A stretch of DNA of 64,000 nucleotides from JAJFFW01 sp965263375 (GCA_965263375.1 OZ253669.1:806001-870000); one strand, 5' to 3'. Positions 34,562 through 44,307 are shown, counted from the first letter of the stretch. Program-made: numbers and translations. The notes: a model not told the origin generated them from the sequence alone.

Positions 34562-36382
34562 TTAGTACCTTACGCGGAGACCGATGGACCCTGATATATC
34601 AGGTGTGCCATAGCCAAGAATTTGCTGATAGTCAGCATCCAGCAAGTTCTCAACACGGCCGAACAGTTCCAAATTTTCGCTAACCTCTAAGCTGGCTGTC
34701 AAATCGACACGCACCCAACTGTCAAGCGTCGTATTATTTGTATTTAACTCCTCGCCATTATAGCGAACAATTACAGCGCCGGAAAAGGGCCCGTCAGGGG
34801 CAAATGACAAAGTAAAGTCGCCAGAATGCTCTGGCAGGCGGAACAATGTGTTGCCGTCGCCATCTTCAGCGTCAGTATAGGCATAGGAGACTAAAGCTTT
34901 GAGGCTTTCGGTGATTTGTAAGCCGCCAGAAACTTCAACGCCGCGTGTGTCGACTTCTGGCTCGTTAAAATAGCCTGTTACTGAAAAGCGAATAAGGTCT
35001 TCAATTGCGGTGTCGAATAAAGTGACACTGACATTGGCTGTTCCATTGCTCGATCGCCAGTCGACCCCTAAATCAAATGCTTCAGACGTTTCCGGTTGTA
35101 AATCTGGGTTTGGCGCTGTGAACCCGCCGCCAGATAGTTGGGTAAGGGTTGGCGCTTTAAAACCCTGTCCCCAGCTTGCACGCAATGTCAGGTTCGGGGT
35201 CGGGTTATACGCAATTGCCGCGCGGCCCGTGGTTTCTGTCCCAAACGTTTTATGGTCATCAACACGGATCCCCCCCGTCAGGGTGATTTGGTCTAAGGGT
35301 TTCAACTCATAAAGGGCGAAATAACCATTTATGTAAACATCGTCATTATCAAAACTAGTTTCTTCGCGGTCCGCTCCAAAGGCTAGGGTATTTTTCTCGT
35401 TGATATTTAGCGTGCCCTGGTAGCGATAGATAAAGCGGTCCCCATCGGCGCCAAAACTGAAAGCGCCATTTGTAAAGTTTTCACGTGAGATGTCAGAATA
35501 TCCAACAAGGACCAAGTTTTCGAGACGCCCATCAAAGAACGAACCTGTAAGCGAAACATTCGCCGCAAGTTCCTCTGTCTCGTTGACTTCATCGCCATCG
35601 CCCACATTGCCTTGCGCCCCAAATATAAAACTATCGAATTCTGATTTGGCGTCGGTCCATAATACGTTGGCTGATAAACGAAAATCATCGGCTAAATTAT
35701 AGCCGCCCTTGGCTGATAAAGTCAGAGCTTCATAAGGATCGTTTTCAGTATTGCCGTTATCCTCATCAGCCTTGGAAATACCATCTGATGATGAATGGAC
35801 AACAGCAAGGCGAAAGTCACCGCGGTCTGAGCCTTGCTCTATAGAAGCGCCGCCGCGAAAGTTGTTAAACGAGCCGTATTCGGCAAAAGCGACGCCGCCA
35901 AATCCTTGATCTGGACGTTTGGTGATGATGGAAACAACGCCGCCAATGGCGTCGGTTCCCCATAAGGTTGACTGCGGACCTTTTAACACTTCAATGCGTT
36001 CAATATTAGCCGTATCAAGACGAGCAAAATTAAAACCGCCCCCAAGCGAGCTAGGGTCATTCACCGGGACGCCATCGATAAGAACAAGCGTTTGTTCACT
36101 TGCTGCGCCGCGAATGCGGACGGTTGCAAGCCCGCCAAAGGCGCCATTTTGGTTGACCGTTACGCCTGGCACGTTTGCAAGCGCGTCAAGCGCGAAATCA
36201 AAATCAAGGATTTTTAGATCTTCGACCGTTAATACGCTAACGCTTGAGCCGACTTCAGTGAGTGTCTGATTTAGCCGAGACCCCTGGACAATGATCGTGT
36301 CATCACCCTCTAGGGCATAGGTGAGACTAGGTGAAACAAGCGAAAGAATGGTCGCGCTAAAGAGCGCTTTTCTAATAAACAT
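34562..36382 (-). CDS. btuB: TonB-dependent vitamin B12 receptor
   Basis: This 606-residue outer-membrane receptor of the BtuB size class has a signal peptide (about 1-23, ending LTYALEG), the TonB-box-like DTIIVQGSRL, a plug with NVPGVTVNQNGAFGG and RIEVLKGPQSTLWGTDAIGG, and a barrel ending in an aromatic after SIGLRVRY. It is the first gene after the cobalamin riboswitch, which makes the B12 assignment firm. Import is completed by the overlapping btuF, btuC and btuD genes. Confidence 0.93.
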   Translation of the reverse strand: MFIRKALFSATILSLVSPSLTYALEGDDTIIVQGSRLNQTLTEVGSSVSVLTVEDLKILDFDFALDALANVPGVTVNQNGAFGGLATVRIRGAASEQTLVLIDGVPVNDPSSLGGGFNFARLDTANIERIEVLKGPQSTLWGTDAIGGVVSIITKRPDQGFGGVAFAEYGSFNNFRGGASIEQGSDRGDFRLAVVHSSSDGISKADEDNGNTENDPYEALTLSAKGGYNLADDFRLSANVLWTDAKSEFDSFIFGAQGNVGDGDEVNETEELAANVSLTGSFFDGRLENLVLVGYSDISRENFTNGAFSFGADGDRFIYRYQGTLNINEKNTLAFGADREETSFDNDDVYINGYFALYELKPLDQITLTGGIRVDDHKTFGTETTGRAAIAYNPTPNLTLRASWGQGFKAPTLTQLSGGGFTAPNPDLQPETSEAFDLGVDWRSSNGTANVSVTLFDTAIEDLIRFSVTGYFNEPEVDTRGVEVSGGLQITESLKALVSYAYTDAEDGDGNTLFRLPEHSGDFTLSFAPDGPFSGAVIVRYNGEELNTNNTTLDSWVRVDLTASLEVSENLELFGRVENLLDADYQQILGYGTPDISGSIGLRVRY

Positions 36383-36552
36383 GGGATACCCCTCTTGCGT
36401 CTTTCACCGCCCGTAAAAAGACACGCCAAAACAACGAGCTGACCCTTAGGAGGCGTCCCAAGCGAGCGGCCAGGCCATACAATTTGTCGTTTCAAAGGAG
36501 AGGTGTTTTACCTTCCCGCCCGCTGAGAACTATTCCCGGTCTCCGGACGAAC

Positions 36553-36725
36553 GACGCGATGGCAGGTCTCCTGGCTTGCCGATTAACGCTTTTGGCCGTC
36601 TTCCCGGAGTTTTCGCCCCAGTGACATATTGGCCATCAGCTCCTGGCTGACAGTTGCGGGTACAGCACCGGATTTACACCGGCTTCCCTTTTAGCTTTGC
36701 ATTGCAAAGCACCATCTGCTGTTCG
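36553..36725 (-). promoter_or_regulatory. Cobalamin riboswitch
   Basis: On the minus strand the leader reads AAAAGGGAAGCCGGTG..ATCCGGTGC, then CTGTACCCGCAACTG and GTCACTG (B12 box, 36619-36625 as CAGTGAC on plus), then GGGAAGACGGCC and GCAAGCCAGGAGACCTGCC. These are the conserved parts of the AdoCbl riboswitch. It lies about 170 bases before btuB and would shut down the operon when cobalamin is plentiful. Confidence 0.93.
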
Positions 36726-37094
36726 GTTAACGCAAAGGGCTCCAACAGTCAATATTGGGAGGGGACACCCCAGTTAAAGCGCCTAAAAGGCTAACGCGCT
36801 CTGTTTATGCCGCCAGAAAGGTCAGACGAAACCGCTTAGCGTTCTCTCTGCTTTCATGCGTGGTTGGTCTGTATCTTGTATTTTCACCGCTTGGGGTCGT
36901 TGGCAATGCATTTTCTAAGGTTTTTTTTATCCGTAAGTGGGATGATATTTGCGAACATTGTTGTTTGGATCATGGCAACGACAAAACGTCAGTCGCCACA
37001 TATAAATGAAAAATATAACTCGAATCCTGCGTCTGTGTTGACGAAACAGCGCGGGCTTCAATTAAATGGGGATCTTGATGACTGAATTTCGCTT
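36726..37094. other. Intergenic stretch behind the cobalamin riboswitch
   Basis: No supported gene. A plus-strand frame from ATG 36906 to 37085 reads a short hydrophobic segment (GMIFANIVVWIMATTKR) followed by a polar tail and could be a small membrane protein of about 59 residues, but it lacks a ribosome-binding site and I recognise no family. The upper part should hold the riboswitch promoter. Confidence 0.3.
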
Positions 37095-37655
37095 TTATGT
37101 TTCTGGGCGTACTTCTATAAATTTAGAAACCAATTCGGCGGCGTTTTTGGCGCCAAGTTTTTTTAATATCCGTGCACGGTGAAGTTCAACTGTGCGATGG
37201 GAGATTTTTAGCGCCTCGGCAGTTTGTTTGGAGGTTAGACCGTTGACGATATAGCTTGAAATCTCTCTTTCTCGCGGCGTCAATTCAGAACTTCTGATCG
37301 AGGCTTTATTTAGACGTTCATAATTCCAAACCATCAGTTTAAAGGGATCTTCCGGCGTTAGCGTAACGCCGCGCGAGCGCGCCCAAAAAATCTCTTTATT
37401 TTTGTGCTGCATAAAACGTTCATCTTCATAAACTGTATGGGTTTTTAGCCAGTCATGGGCGCGTTTGCCAATGCGCTCGTAATCAACAGCGGTTGGGTAG
37501 AATTTTAAAAGAAGCTCTCCGATAATCTCCTTACGTGGATACCCAAACAGTGCGGCAAAAGCTTTGTTACATTCTTTTACGCGCCGATCACTCGTCACCA
37601 TTAGCGGGGATGGGGATTCAAGATAAGCGATTTCTGTCAACGTTGGCTTGCCCAT
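37095..37655 (-). CDS. PAS-LuxR-type transcriptional regulator
   Basis: This 186-residue protein has an N-terminal PAS domain (about 10-110, with ECNKAFAALFGYPRKEIIGE) and a C-terminal LuxR helix-turn-helix (about 122-180, with LTPREREISSYIVNGLTSKQ and RTVELHRARILKKLGAKNAA). No phospho-acceptor receiver is present, so it probably senses a small ligand or redox state through PAS. It is divergent from an SCP2-type thiolase gene and may control it. No cofactor-specific residues are obvious in the PAS domain. Confidence 0.9.
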   Translation of the reverse strand: MGKPTLTEIAYLESPSPLMVTSDRRVKECNKAFAALFGYPRKEIIGELLLKFYPTAVDYERIGKRAHDWLKTHTVYEDERFMQHKNKEIFWARSRGVTLTPEDPFKLMVWNYERLNKASIRSSELTPREREISSYIVNGLTSKQTAEALKISHRTVELHRARILKKLGAKNAAELVSKFIEVRPET

Positions 37656-37773
37656 AAGTTCTCCTATATCGAAAAGAGATACCTATATGTATATGTAGTT
37701 TTACTGATAGCGTCACGTGTATATTGGGCGCAAGTTACAGCAAACTATAAGGCTGTCATGGGAGAATGAAGCA

Positions 37774-38949
37774 ATGGCAAGTGAAAATGTCTCAATTATT
37801 GGGGCTGGCCACACCGCGTTTGGTCGCTTGAAAGAACAGCGACTGGAAGATCTGATCGTCGCTGCTGGTAAGGAAGCTTTGGAGGATGCAGGGCTTTGCG
37901 CAGCAGATGTGGACGCGGTGTATCTGGGGCATTTCAATTCAGGCATGGTGCGGGATGGGTTTGCTTCCTCCCTTATCCATCAAATTTCACCCGATTTGCG
38001 GTTCAAGCCAGCTACTCGTTTGGAAAATGCGTGTGCTTCAGGGGCCGCCGCGATTTTTGCTGGGATTGAGGCGATCTTGGCTGGATCTGCACGCACGGTG
38101 TTGGTTGTTGGCGCTGAGAAAATGACCTCAAACTCAACGGCTGAAGTCACAAAAGCACTAGCAGGGGCCGGTTATCAAAATGATGAGGGAGAGGCTGGGC
38201 TTTCTTTCCCGCAGGTCTTTGCTTTAGCCGCACAAGAATATGCTAAGCGATATAGTGATCCATTGCCCGCAATGGCAAAGATCGCATCGAAAAACCATCA
38301 AAACGCTTTGCTTAATCCGTTGGCGCAGATGCGAAAAGATTTCAGTTTCGAAGACTGTAATACGGTGTCTGACAATAATCCCATGATCGCACCGCCGTTA
38401 AGGCTGACCGACTGTTCGCTTATTACGGATGGTGCGGCCGCGATTGTATTGGCGGCGCCAGATGTCGCCAAGGGTAAAGATAAGGCGTCAACATTCAAAT
38501 CGCGTTTCCACGCTGGTGATTTGTTGCCTATCGGCTCACGCGATTTCCCTGCTTTTGAGGGGCCTGCACATGCTATTCGCACCGCCTTACGCCAGGTGGA
38601 TTTGGGTCTAGATGGCCTTGACTTTGCTGAGGTCCATGATTGTTTCACGATCGCTGAGTTGTTGATCTATGAAGCGATGGGGCTTGCCGAAAAAGGTGAA
38701 GGCGCGCGCGTTATTGAGGATGGAACGGTTCTTCGCGGCGGGGCTTTGCCGGTTAATCTTTCTGGTGGTTTAAAAGCGAAGGGACATCCTGTGGGAGCGA
38801 CTGGCGTTTCAATGCATGCGATCGCCCATCGTCAATTAACTGGAGGGGCTGGGGATCTTCAGATTTCAGATGCGCGGCGCGGGTTAATCTTCAATATGGG
38901 CGGCGCCGGCGTTGCTAATTACGCTTCTGTTCTAGAGGCAAGAGATTAA
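37774..38949 (+). CDS. SCP2-type thiolase (acetyl-CoA acyltransferase-like)
   Basis: This thiolase-fold protein of about 391 residues belongs to the SCP-x/nonspecific lipid-transfer thiolase group. The acyl-binding Cys is in ENACASGAAAIFAGIEA and the His in KGHPVGATGVS. The second Cys seen in classic thiolases is replaced in the C-terminal FNMGGAGVANYAS, as is common in this group. GGGAG precedes ATG 37774; the frame runs back to 37717 without support. Members often degrade sterol or branched-chain acyl-CoA. It stands alone and is followed by a terminator. Confidence 0.88.
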   Translation: MASENVSIIGAGHTAFGRLKEQRLEDLIVAAGKEALEDAGLCAADVDAVYLGHFNSGMVRDGFASSLIHQISPDLRFKPATRLENACASGAAAIFAGIEAILAGSARTVLVVGAEKMTSNSTAEVTKALAGAGYQNDEGEAGLSFPQVFALAAQEYAKRYSDPLPAMAKIASKNHQNALLNPLAQMRKDFSFEDCNTVSDNNPMIAPPLRLTDCSLITDGAAAIVLAAPDVAKGKDKASTFKSRFHAGDLLPIGSRDFPAFEGPAHAIRTALRQVDLGLDGLDFAEVHDCFTIAELLIYEAMGLAEKGEGARVIEDGTVLRGGALPVNLSGGLKAKGHPVGATGVSMHAIAHRQLTGGAGDLQISDARRGLIFNMGGAGVANYASVLEARD

Positions 38950-38979
38950 GCTTACTGTAAAGCAATTTCTGGGTTGAGG

Positions 38980-39007
38980 GAGCGGCGTGTTCATGCCGCT
39001 CTTTTTT
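38980..39007 (+). terminator. Rho-independent terminator after the SCP2-thiolase gene
   Basis: The stem GAGCGGC (38980-38986) pairs with GCCGCTC (38995-39001) around an 8-base loop, followed by TTTTTT (39002-39007). The mosaic repeat starts exactly at this T-run. Confidence 0.85.
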
Positions 39008-39263
39008 ATTCCATCATAAACCTCCACCTTCGGTGGAGGATTGGACGCGTTCTACATTGTAGGTAGGAGACCGCAGTTTGTCTGCGTTATCAGCTTGTTA
39101 AGATCTACAGTTGGCGGTTTTCCCTCCCCCGTGAAACGGGGGAGGAGAACTGAGACGCTCGTTGATCCAAAGACCGCCTCTAGCGGTCCCAGATCCAAAG
39201 ACCGCCTCTGGCGGTCCCAAGCGAAGCGTTTCAAACCTCCACCTCTGGTGGAGGGCAATGACT
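39002..39263. repeat. Hairpin-bounded mosaic repeat, copy 1
   Basis: This 262-base non-coding element shares most of its length with 50261-50624. Its ends carry near-identical hairpins CCTCCACC-TTC-GGTGGAGG (39021-39039) and CCTCCACC-TCT-GGTGGAGG (39236-39254). Inside are CCTCCCCCGTGAAACGGGGG palindromes and a tandem duplication of a hairpin unit AAAGACCGCCTCTRGCGGTC (39172-39217). Open frames on the minus strand through it are by-products of the repeat and not genes. The rest of 38950-39584 is plain non-coding sequence. Confidence 0.85.
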
Positions 39264-39584
39264 ATTGTTTTATGCATGGCAGTAACATCGTTAATTTAGG
39301 TAAACCATAATGTTTGTTTGACAATTATTTAGTCCTTGTCCCAATTTGGGGATCGTTTTTGTTTTTTTTCTAAGCTAACAAATATCCATTCTGGCGCGTG
39401 TGTGCTGATGTTTTCAGCGGCGCTGTTTCTTTGGTACGCTAAATACACAAAGGGGACTGAATGAATATACTCTCGCTGCTGTTTGTGTGCACTGTTTATG
39501 TTGGATATTGGGATGTTTTTTCTCGTACTGTAAGCGTGAATAATAATCTTGATGCATTGTTTAAAAGGACTTTGGGGAGGGTAG

Positions 39585-40466
39585 GTGGCTGATATGACCC
39601 CTCTAGAGCAGGAAGATAAGAGTAACAATTCAGATAATGTTGCACAGCGCCTTGAGGTCGTTGGCCAACTAGCTGCGGGCATAGCACATGAAATCAATAC
39701 CCCGGTTCAATTTATTGGTGACAATCTTCGTTTTGTATCAGACCAAGTTGACCTTTTAATTGATTTGGTCGCACGTTACCGTCAGCTTAGTGATCTTATT
39801 CAAACGGACGAGAAGCTACACACGCGCTACCTGGAAATCCAACATTTTTCACAAGACAATGAAGTCGACTTTCTTATTGAAGAGCTGCCGAATGCTGTGA
39901 ACGAATCGATGCATGGCGTGGATGCGATTTCAGCTATCGTCCGTTCCATGAAGTCTCTTGTGCACCCGGGCAGTCAGGAGCTTGTCGATACAGATGTAAA
40001 CGAAGCTATTGAGAATGCTGTAACGCTAAGTCAAGGTTCTTGGAAGCATTGTTTAGATTTGGCGACAGTCCTGCAGGCGGATCTACCCCTTGTTAGTTGT
40101 TATGACGGCGAACTCGGGCAAGTCATCATCAATCTAATCGTTAATGCAGCCCATGCAATTGAGGAAACAGGGCGGCGCGGCAAAGTAGAAATCCGCTCTT
40201 TTAAATACAAAGATAGCGTTGGCATTCAAGTGGAAGATAGCGGTTCGGGCATACCTTCTGAAATTCAACACAAAATCTTTGACCCATTTTTTTCATCTAA
40301 ATCTGTTGGTAAGGGGACGGGACAAGGATTGGCGTTTAGCCATTCTTGTATTGTCGAGCGCAGTGGCGGCACATTATTTTTTGAAACAGAAGAAGGGCAA
40401 GGCACAACTTTCCATATTTATCTTCCTGTCTGTAAGATGCAAATTAGCAATGGAGCGACTTTATGA
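39585..40466 (+). CDS. Soluble sensor histidine kinase
   Basis: This 293-residue histidine kinase lacks transmembrane segments. The phospho-acceptor His is in GIAHEINTPVQFIGDNLRF, and the ATPase domain has INLIVNAAHAIE (N box), VEDSGSGIP (G1), FDPFFSSK (F) and GKGTGQGLAFS (G2). A coil of about 90 residues lies between the dimerisation helices. Start is GTG 39585 (GGGGAGGG just upstream) or ATG 39594. Its stop overlaps by four bases the start of a BLUF photoreceptor gene, so the pair is translationally coupled. No response regulator gene is adjacent. By inference the BLUF protein gates the kinase in blue light. Confidence 0.9.
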   Translation: MADMTPLEQEDKSNNSDNVAQRLEVVGQLAAGIAHEINTPVQFIGDNLRFVSDQVDLLIDLVARYRQLSDLIQTDEKLHTRYLEIQHFSQDNEVDFLIEELPNAVNESMHGVDAISAIVRSMKSLVHPGSQELVDTDVNEAIENAVTLSQGSWKHCLDLATVLQADLPLVSCYDGELGQVIINLIVNAAHAIEETGRRGKVEIRSFKYKDSVGIQVEDSGSGIPSEIQHKIFDPFFSSKSVGKGTGQGLAFSHSCIVERSGGTLFFETEEGQGTTFHIYLPVCKMQISNGATL

Positions 40467-40915
40467 GTAACATCTTTTTGATATATGTCAGTAACAAAAC
40501 TGATCTTAATGATAATATGTTGGTTCGTGATATCGCTATTGAGTCAATGCAGAGTAATCGGGCCATAAATGTCAGCGGCATATTAATGGCGATTGGAAAT
40601 TACTTCCTCCAAGTCCTCGAGGGGGAAGAAGAGGTTGTTGATAAGCTCTTGGCAAAGATTAGCCAAGACCAACGACACAAAGATATTCGCATCCTTTATC
40701 GTGGGGCTTTTCCTGACCGTATATTTGGCCAGTGGAGTATGGGCTGTATACGCAGCAAAGGGGAGGCGATTGGAGCACAAGACCATTTTGTAACTGTCCG
40801 AAATAAGATCGAACAATTGAGAGAGAATTATACACAAGAAGCCAGCGAACAACTGCGTGGCTTAATTGTGAGCATTCCCAAACTAATTGCTGAGGATAAG
40901 GTTCACGTTGATTAA
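40463..40915 (+). CDS. BLUF-domain blue-light photoreceptor
   Basis: This 150-residue protein has an N-terminal BLUF domain (about 1-95). Flavin-site residues are recognisable: Tyr in FLIYVSN, Asn in NVSGILM, Gln in YFLQVLEGEEEVV, and Trp plus Met in FGQWSMGCI. A short C-terminal helix (about 105-148) follows and no output domain is present, so it should act through a partner. The gene overlaps the upstream histidine kinase by four bases (ATGA), which makes that kinase the probable partner. BLUF photochemistry is family knowledge; the partnership is inference. Confidence 0.92.
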   Translation: MSNIFLIYVSNKTDLNDNMLVRDIAIESMQSNRAINVSGILMAIGNYFLQVLEGEEEVVDKLLAKISQDQRHKDIRILYRGAFPDRIFGQWSMGCIRSKGEAIGAQDHFVTVRNKIEQLRENYTQEASEQLRGLIVSIPKLIAEDKVHVD

Positions 40916-40956
40916 ATGACTCATACGTATTTCCCTGTGCTTATAAAGTGAAAAAC

Positions 40957-40986
40957 CGCCCCGGTGGGAGTTGCCGGGGCGATTTT
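40957..40986. terminator. Bidirectional Rho-independent terminator
   Basis: CGCCCCGG (40957-40964) pairs with CCGGGGCG (40974-40981). It has AAAAA on the left and TTTTT on the right, so it can end both the plus-strand BLUF message and the convergent minus-strand receptor message. Confidence 0.85.
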
Positions 40987-41007
40987 TCATTGGGCTTGGG
41001 CGATTTT

Positions 41008-43539
41008 TTAGAAATCTACACTAACGCGGGCATAGTAATAGCCGCCGTTAAAGCCAAATGGCGCTGAACGACGAGAGAACTGGAAGACGCCGTCACTCTC
41101 TACAATGATATTGCCTGAGCTATCGCGCACAGTGCCGCCGCGTGACTGACCGATCATATTAAGATCAGGGGTCGTATCAAATATGTTGTTGGCGCCGACT
41201 GAGACTGTCACGCCGCGATCAAAGCGATAGTCAAGCTGTGCGTCAGCCAGCCATTTAGCGCTAAAGGTTTGCGTGTCAGCTGTTGTGCCCGTGCAGCCCC
41301 CTTCACAGACTGTATATTTGCCATAGCGGCTGCCTTGAAGGTTTAGGGTCCAGCTGCCGTTTGTCCAGCGTGCGCCAAGATTAACGCGTGTCTTGGGTTG
41401 CCATTCTTCTAAGATAGACACATCCTGGGCTGTTACCAGATCGAGCCCGTCAAGCAAGCCCGGCGCCGGTAACTCCCGTACAACATCCGTATCCGTTATA
41501 TTTGCTGAGGCTGTAAGCTTTAGCCCATCGATAATATCGCCGGGAACATCGTAAGTGCCGACAATGTCGACACCAGTCGTTTCCGTATCAACGCCATTAA
41601 TGAAGAATTGGCCAGAGGTTGCGCCGACGGCGTCATAAACGGCTTGCGCCGCAGCGGGGACCGCATCTCGCCCTTGCGCACCGGAAATCATAATCCGGTC
41701 ATCAATGTCGATGCTATAATAATCAACCGTCAGCGTAATGCCGTCCGCTGGTTGCAGCACAACCCCAGCGCCCCAGCTAAAGGATTCTTCTTCCTTAAGT
41801 TCTGGAATGCCAAGGCCTTGCGCCAATGTGCTGTCGTTGCGGAAGGTGCCGCGTTCTTGAGCGACAACCATGCCCATAACATCCACAAACTGCGTGCTAG
41901 TGGAGTTAAAGTATAATTGTTGCATTGAAGGCGCGCGGAAGCCGGTTGAGACGGAGCCCCGTACATTAACGCCGTCCACTAGTCGGGCCAAGGCCGCAAA
42001 CTTCCAAGTGAAGACGCCGCCAAACCCTTCATAATTTTCATATCGGCCCGCGGCTTGCGCATTAATGCGATCTGTTAGATCAGCGCTAACCTCTATATAG
42101 GCTGAGTAGCTGTCGCGCGATTCATCGACTTCGTTGTCAGGGCTAAATCCGCGGAAGACCTGGGCGCCGACGGCGCCAGCGGTTGGGGCAAACAATGGCG
42201 GCGAAAATGTATTGTCTACATTTGTAAAACCGCCATCGGCGAATGATGCAGGCTCACCGGCGATTAATTGATAGTTTTCTTTCCGAAAGCCGCCGCCGAA
42301 AGCAACGGTTACCGCCTCTAGCGCCTCAACATCCATCGTATAGACCGCATCGATATTGGCGTTCCACTCGGAAAGTTCCAACGTACCCGCATCAAATACA
42401 GTTGGCGAGGACAGCCCTAGTGAAACATTGTTTGAGTTTGCGATCTCAAAATTAAACGAGTTTGAACCATAATTCAGGCTAGTGTCGACTGTGAAATTAT
42501 CAGCAAGCACCCAGTCTATACCGCCCGCGAGGGACTTGTCTTCGACCGTTGGACGAATGAGTGGCAAAAACCCATTGGGGTAAAACTCAAGTAGAGTCCG
42601 GTCGCCCTGATTGGCGCGTCGATAAAAGCCGCCGGACTCATTTTCCCGGTGTCCATAGCTGCCAAACGCATAGAACTCAGCATTTTCACTAAGCGTGTAG
42701 CCAAGATTAGCGAACACTACATGTTGTTCTGAGTCTGAATCACCAATACGGAAGCTTTGACGGTCAAAAGCGATTTCAAGCGCCTCCGTCGACGGATCAG
42801 CCATGCCGCCTGTACATAAATACTGACAGGTGCCTTGCAGTCCGGCCCTATTAGTGTTTTCCCGGTTACGATATTCATAGGTCAGATTAATGAAACCGTC
42901 ATCGCCGAAAGCAAATCCTTTATTGGCGCTAGCCGTGAACGTTGTTCCATCAGATTCATAGGTTTGCCCAGCGGAAACCTGGATATTACCAACATCTGGT
43001 GCATTTTTGAGTTGGAAGTTGATAACGCCGGCGATCGCATCTGAGCCGTAAAGCGCTGATGCGCCGTCGCGCAAGACCTCAACCGATTTAATAGCGCTCG
43101 GCGGTATTGCGTTGATATCTGTACCGGCTGTGCCGCGTCCGACTGATGTGTTGACGTGAATAAGAGATGACTTATGGCGGCGCTTGCCATTGATTAAGAC
43201 AAGGGTTTGGTCCGGACCCAGCCCACGCAGGGTCGCGGGACGCAGGCTGTCAGTGCCGTCGGAAATTGATGAGCTTGAAAAGTTAAAGGATGGCACTATT
43301 TCTTGCAGTATACGTCCTGTTTCTGTTGCGCCGGTCGCTAAAAGTTCTTCTGCGCTAACCGAGTCGACTGCGACGGGTGATTCAACGGCTGAGCGGGGTA
43401 GGCCGCGACTGCCAAGAATTACAATCTGATCTGATATCTCTGTTTCTTGTGAGAATGCTGGCGTTGCGGCAAAGCTCGCGATTGTAATCGCGGAGGCTGA
43501 AGCGCCGGCGAACATGCTTATTTTTTTCAATTTATTCAT
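41008..43539 (-). CDS. TonB-dependent receptor
   Basis: This is an outer-membrane receptor of about 843 residues with a signal peptide (about 1-30, ending ATPAFSQ), a TonB-box-like DQIVILGSRG, a plug with LVLINGKRRHKSSLIHVN and SVEVLRDGASALYGSDAIAG, and a barrel ending in YYARVSVDF. The start is ATG 43539 because GAGGAG lies just upstream; the ATG at 43551 is in frame but has no such site. The GKRRH motif is common in large receptors of Caulobacterales and Sphingomonadales. Two short Cys pairs (CQYLC and CEGGC) could form extracellular disulfides. No transport partner gene adjoins; the substrate is unknown. Confidence 0.93.
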   Translation of the reverse strand: MNKLKKISMFAGASASAITIASFAATPAFSQETEISDQIVILGSRGLPRSAVESPVAVDSVSAEELLATGATETGRILQEIVPSFNFSSSSISDGTDSLRPATLRGLGPDQTLVLINGKRRHKSSLIHVNTSVGRGTAGTDINAIPPSAIKSVEVLRDGASALYGSDAIAGVINFQLKNAPDVGNIQVSAGQTYESDGTTFTASANKGFAFGDDGFINLTYEYRNRENTNRAGLQGTCQYLCTGGMADPSTEALEIAFDRQSFRIGDSDSEQHVVFANLGYTLSENAEFYAFGSYGHRENESGGFYRRANQGDRTLLEFYPNGFLPLIRPTVEDKSLAGGIDWVLADNFTVDTSLNYGSNSFNFEIANSNNVSLGLSSPTVFDAGTLELSEWNANIDAVYTMDVEALEAVTVAFGGGFRKENYQLIAGEPASFADGGFTNVDNTFSPPLFAPTAGAVGAQVFRGFSPDNEVDESRDSYSAYIEVSADLTDRINAQAAGRYENYEGFGGVFTWKFAALARLVDGVNVRGSVSTGFRAPSMQQLYFNSTSTQFVDVMGMVVAQERGTFRNDSTLAQGLGIPELKEEESFSWGAGVVLQPADGITLTVDYYSIDIDDRIMISGAQGRDAVPAAAQAVYDAVGATSGQFFINGVDTETTGVDIVGTYDVPGDIIDGLKLTASANITDTDVVRELPAPGLLDGLDLVTAQDVSILEEWQPKTRVNLGARWTNGSWTLNLQGSRYGKYTVCEGGCTGTTADTQTFSAKWLADAQLDYRFDRGVTVSVGANNIFDTTPDLNMIGQSRGGTVRDSSGNIIVESDGVFQFSRRSAPFGFNGGYYYARVSVDF

Positions 43540-44307
43540 TGATCTCCTCATGGGGGTCCCTCCAAGTTTTGTTTTTGCGGCGGATCAGTAAGAAAGCGCC
43601 CACCGAACAAGTCTTTCGATTCAGCTACAGAAGACGAAAAGCTGTTTTAAGAAATGTACACGGAACAAATTTATGCGATCATATTGTTGAAATAATCGCA
43701 ATGCAAAACAGCCCCCGCTAGCATTGGGCTTGTGATGAAAAATCTTAAGCCTGTGTATAGCCAGCGTCTTTTGCTTTAGAATCAAAATTTACCATATAAA
43801 TTAGAGTACGATTAGATGCGTACTGGCAAGCTTGGGATACATGTTATGCGCCCTGAGCCGTGATCAATTTGCGTGCGTTGCTTTTGCGCCACAATCTATT
43901 GTTGCGGTGCAAGAGTTTTGTTATCACATTACTAGTCGATATTAATTGGTTAAATGGTTTGAAATGGTGTATAAAAAGTAAGAGGTCCTTAAAAGCGCGT
44001 CTATGCCAAAAGCGAGACCTATAAAATAAGGCGGTCACTGGAAACGTGGTGAGGCTTTTGGTCCTTGCTTGGCGGATAGTGCAGTGCGCCAAATTTTTTG
44101 ATTTGAACAGGCGGGAAAGCAATTTTCCGCCTCTATCTCCTATGGCTGCGCGCGAGTTGAGGGGGAAGGCTTCGGTGAGGCGCGCCCAATCAGGGTAAGA
44201 AAGTAGTATAAATATGTTTCCCAACCCTAGTGGAGCTGGAGCGAGTATACATCAAGTACACAGCTCTAATGCTGGGCTTCAGCCATGCCGATTTGCTATT
44301 CCCTACA
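43540..44307. other. Long intergenic stretch without a supported gene
   Basis: The 768 bases between the receptor and the muramidase gene hold no gene I recognise. A minus-strand frame at 43844-44224 (126 codons, TTG start only) has YPDWARLTEAFPLNSRAAIG at its start but matches no family I know and lacks a ribosome-binding site. It may be a decayed gene. The receptor promoter should lie near 43560-43700. Confidence 0.35.

Noticed and set aside
37680..37705. Imperfect palindrome TATATGTATATG in the LuxR/thiolase divergent region
   Set aside because: Low-complexity AT sequence; symmetry too weak for an operator call.
39172..39217. Possible CRISPR-like short repeats
   Set aside because: Only two adjacent hairpin units without regular spacers; part of the mosaic repeat.
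39052..39258. Minus-strand open frame through repeat copy 1
   Set aside because: Its sequence comes wholly from the repeat, is shared with the frame at 50311-50580 and is interrupted by the copy-specific insert; it has no ribosome-binding site.
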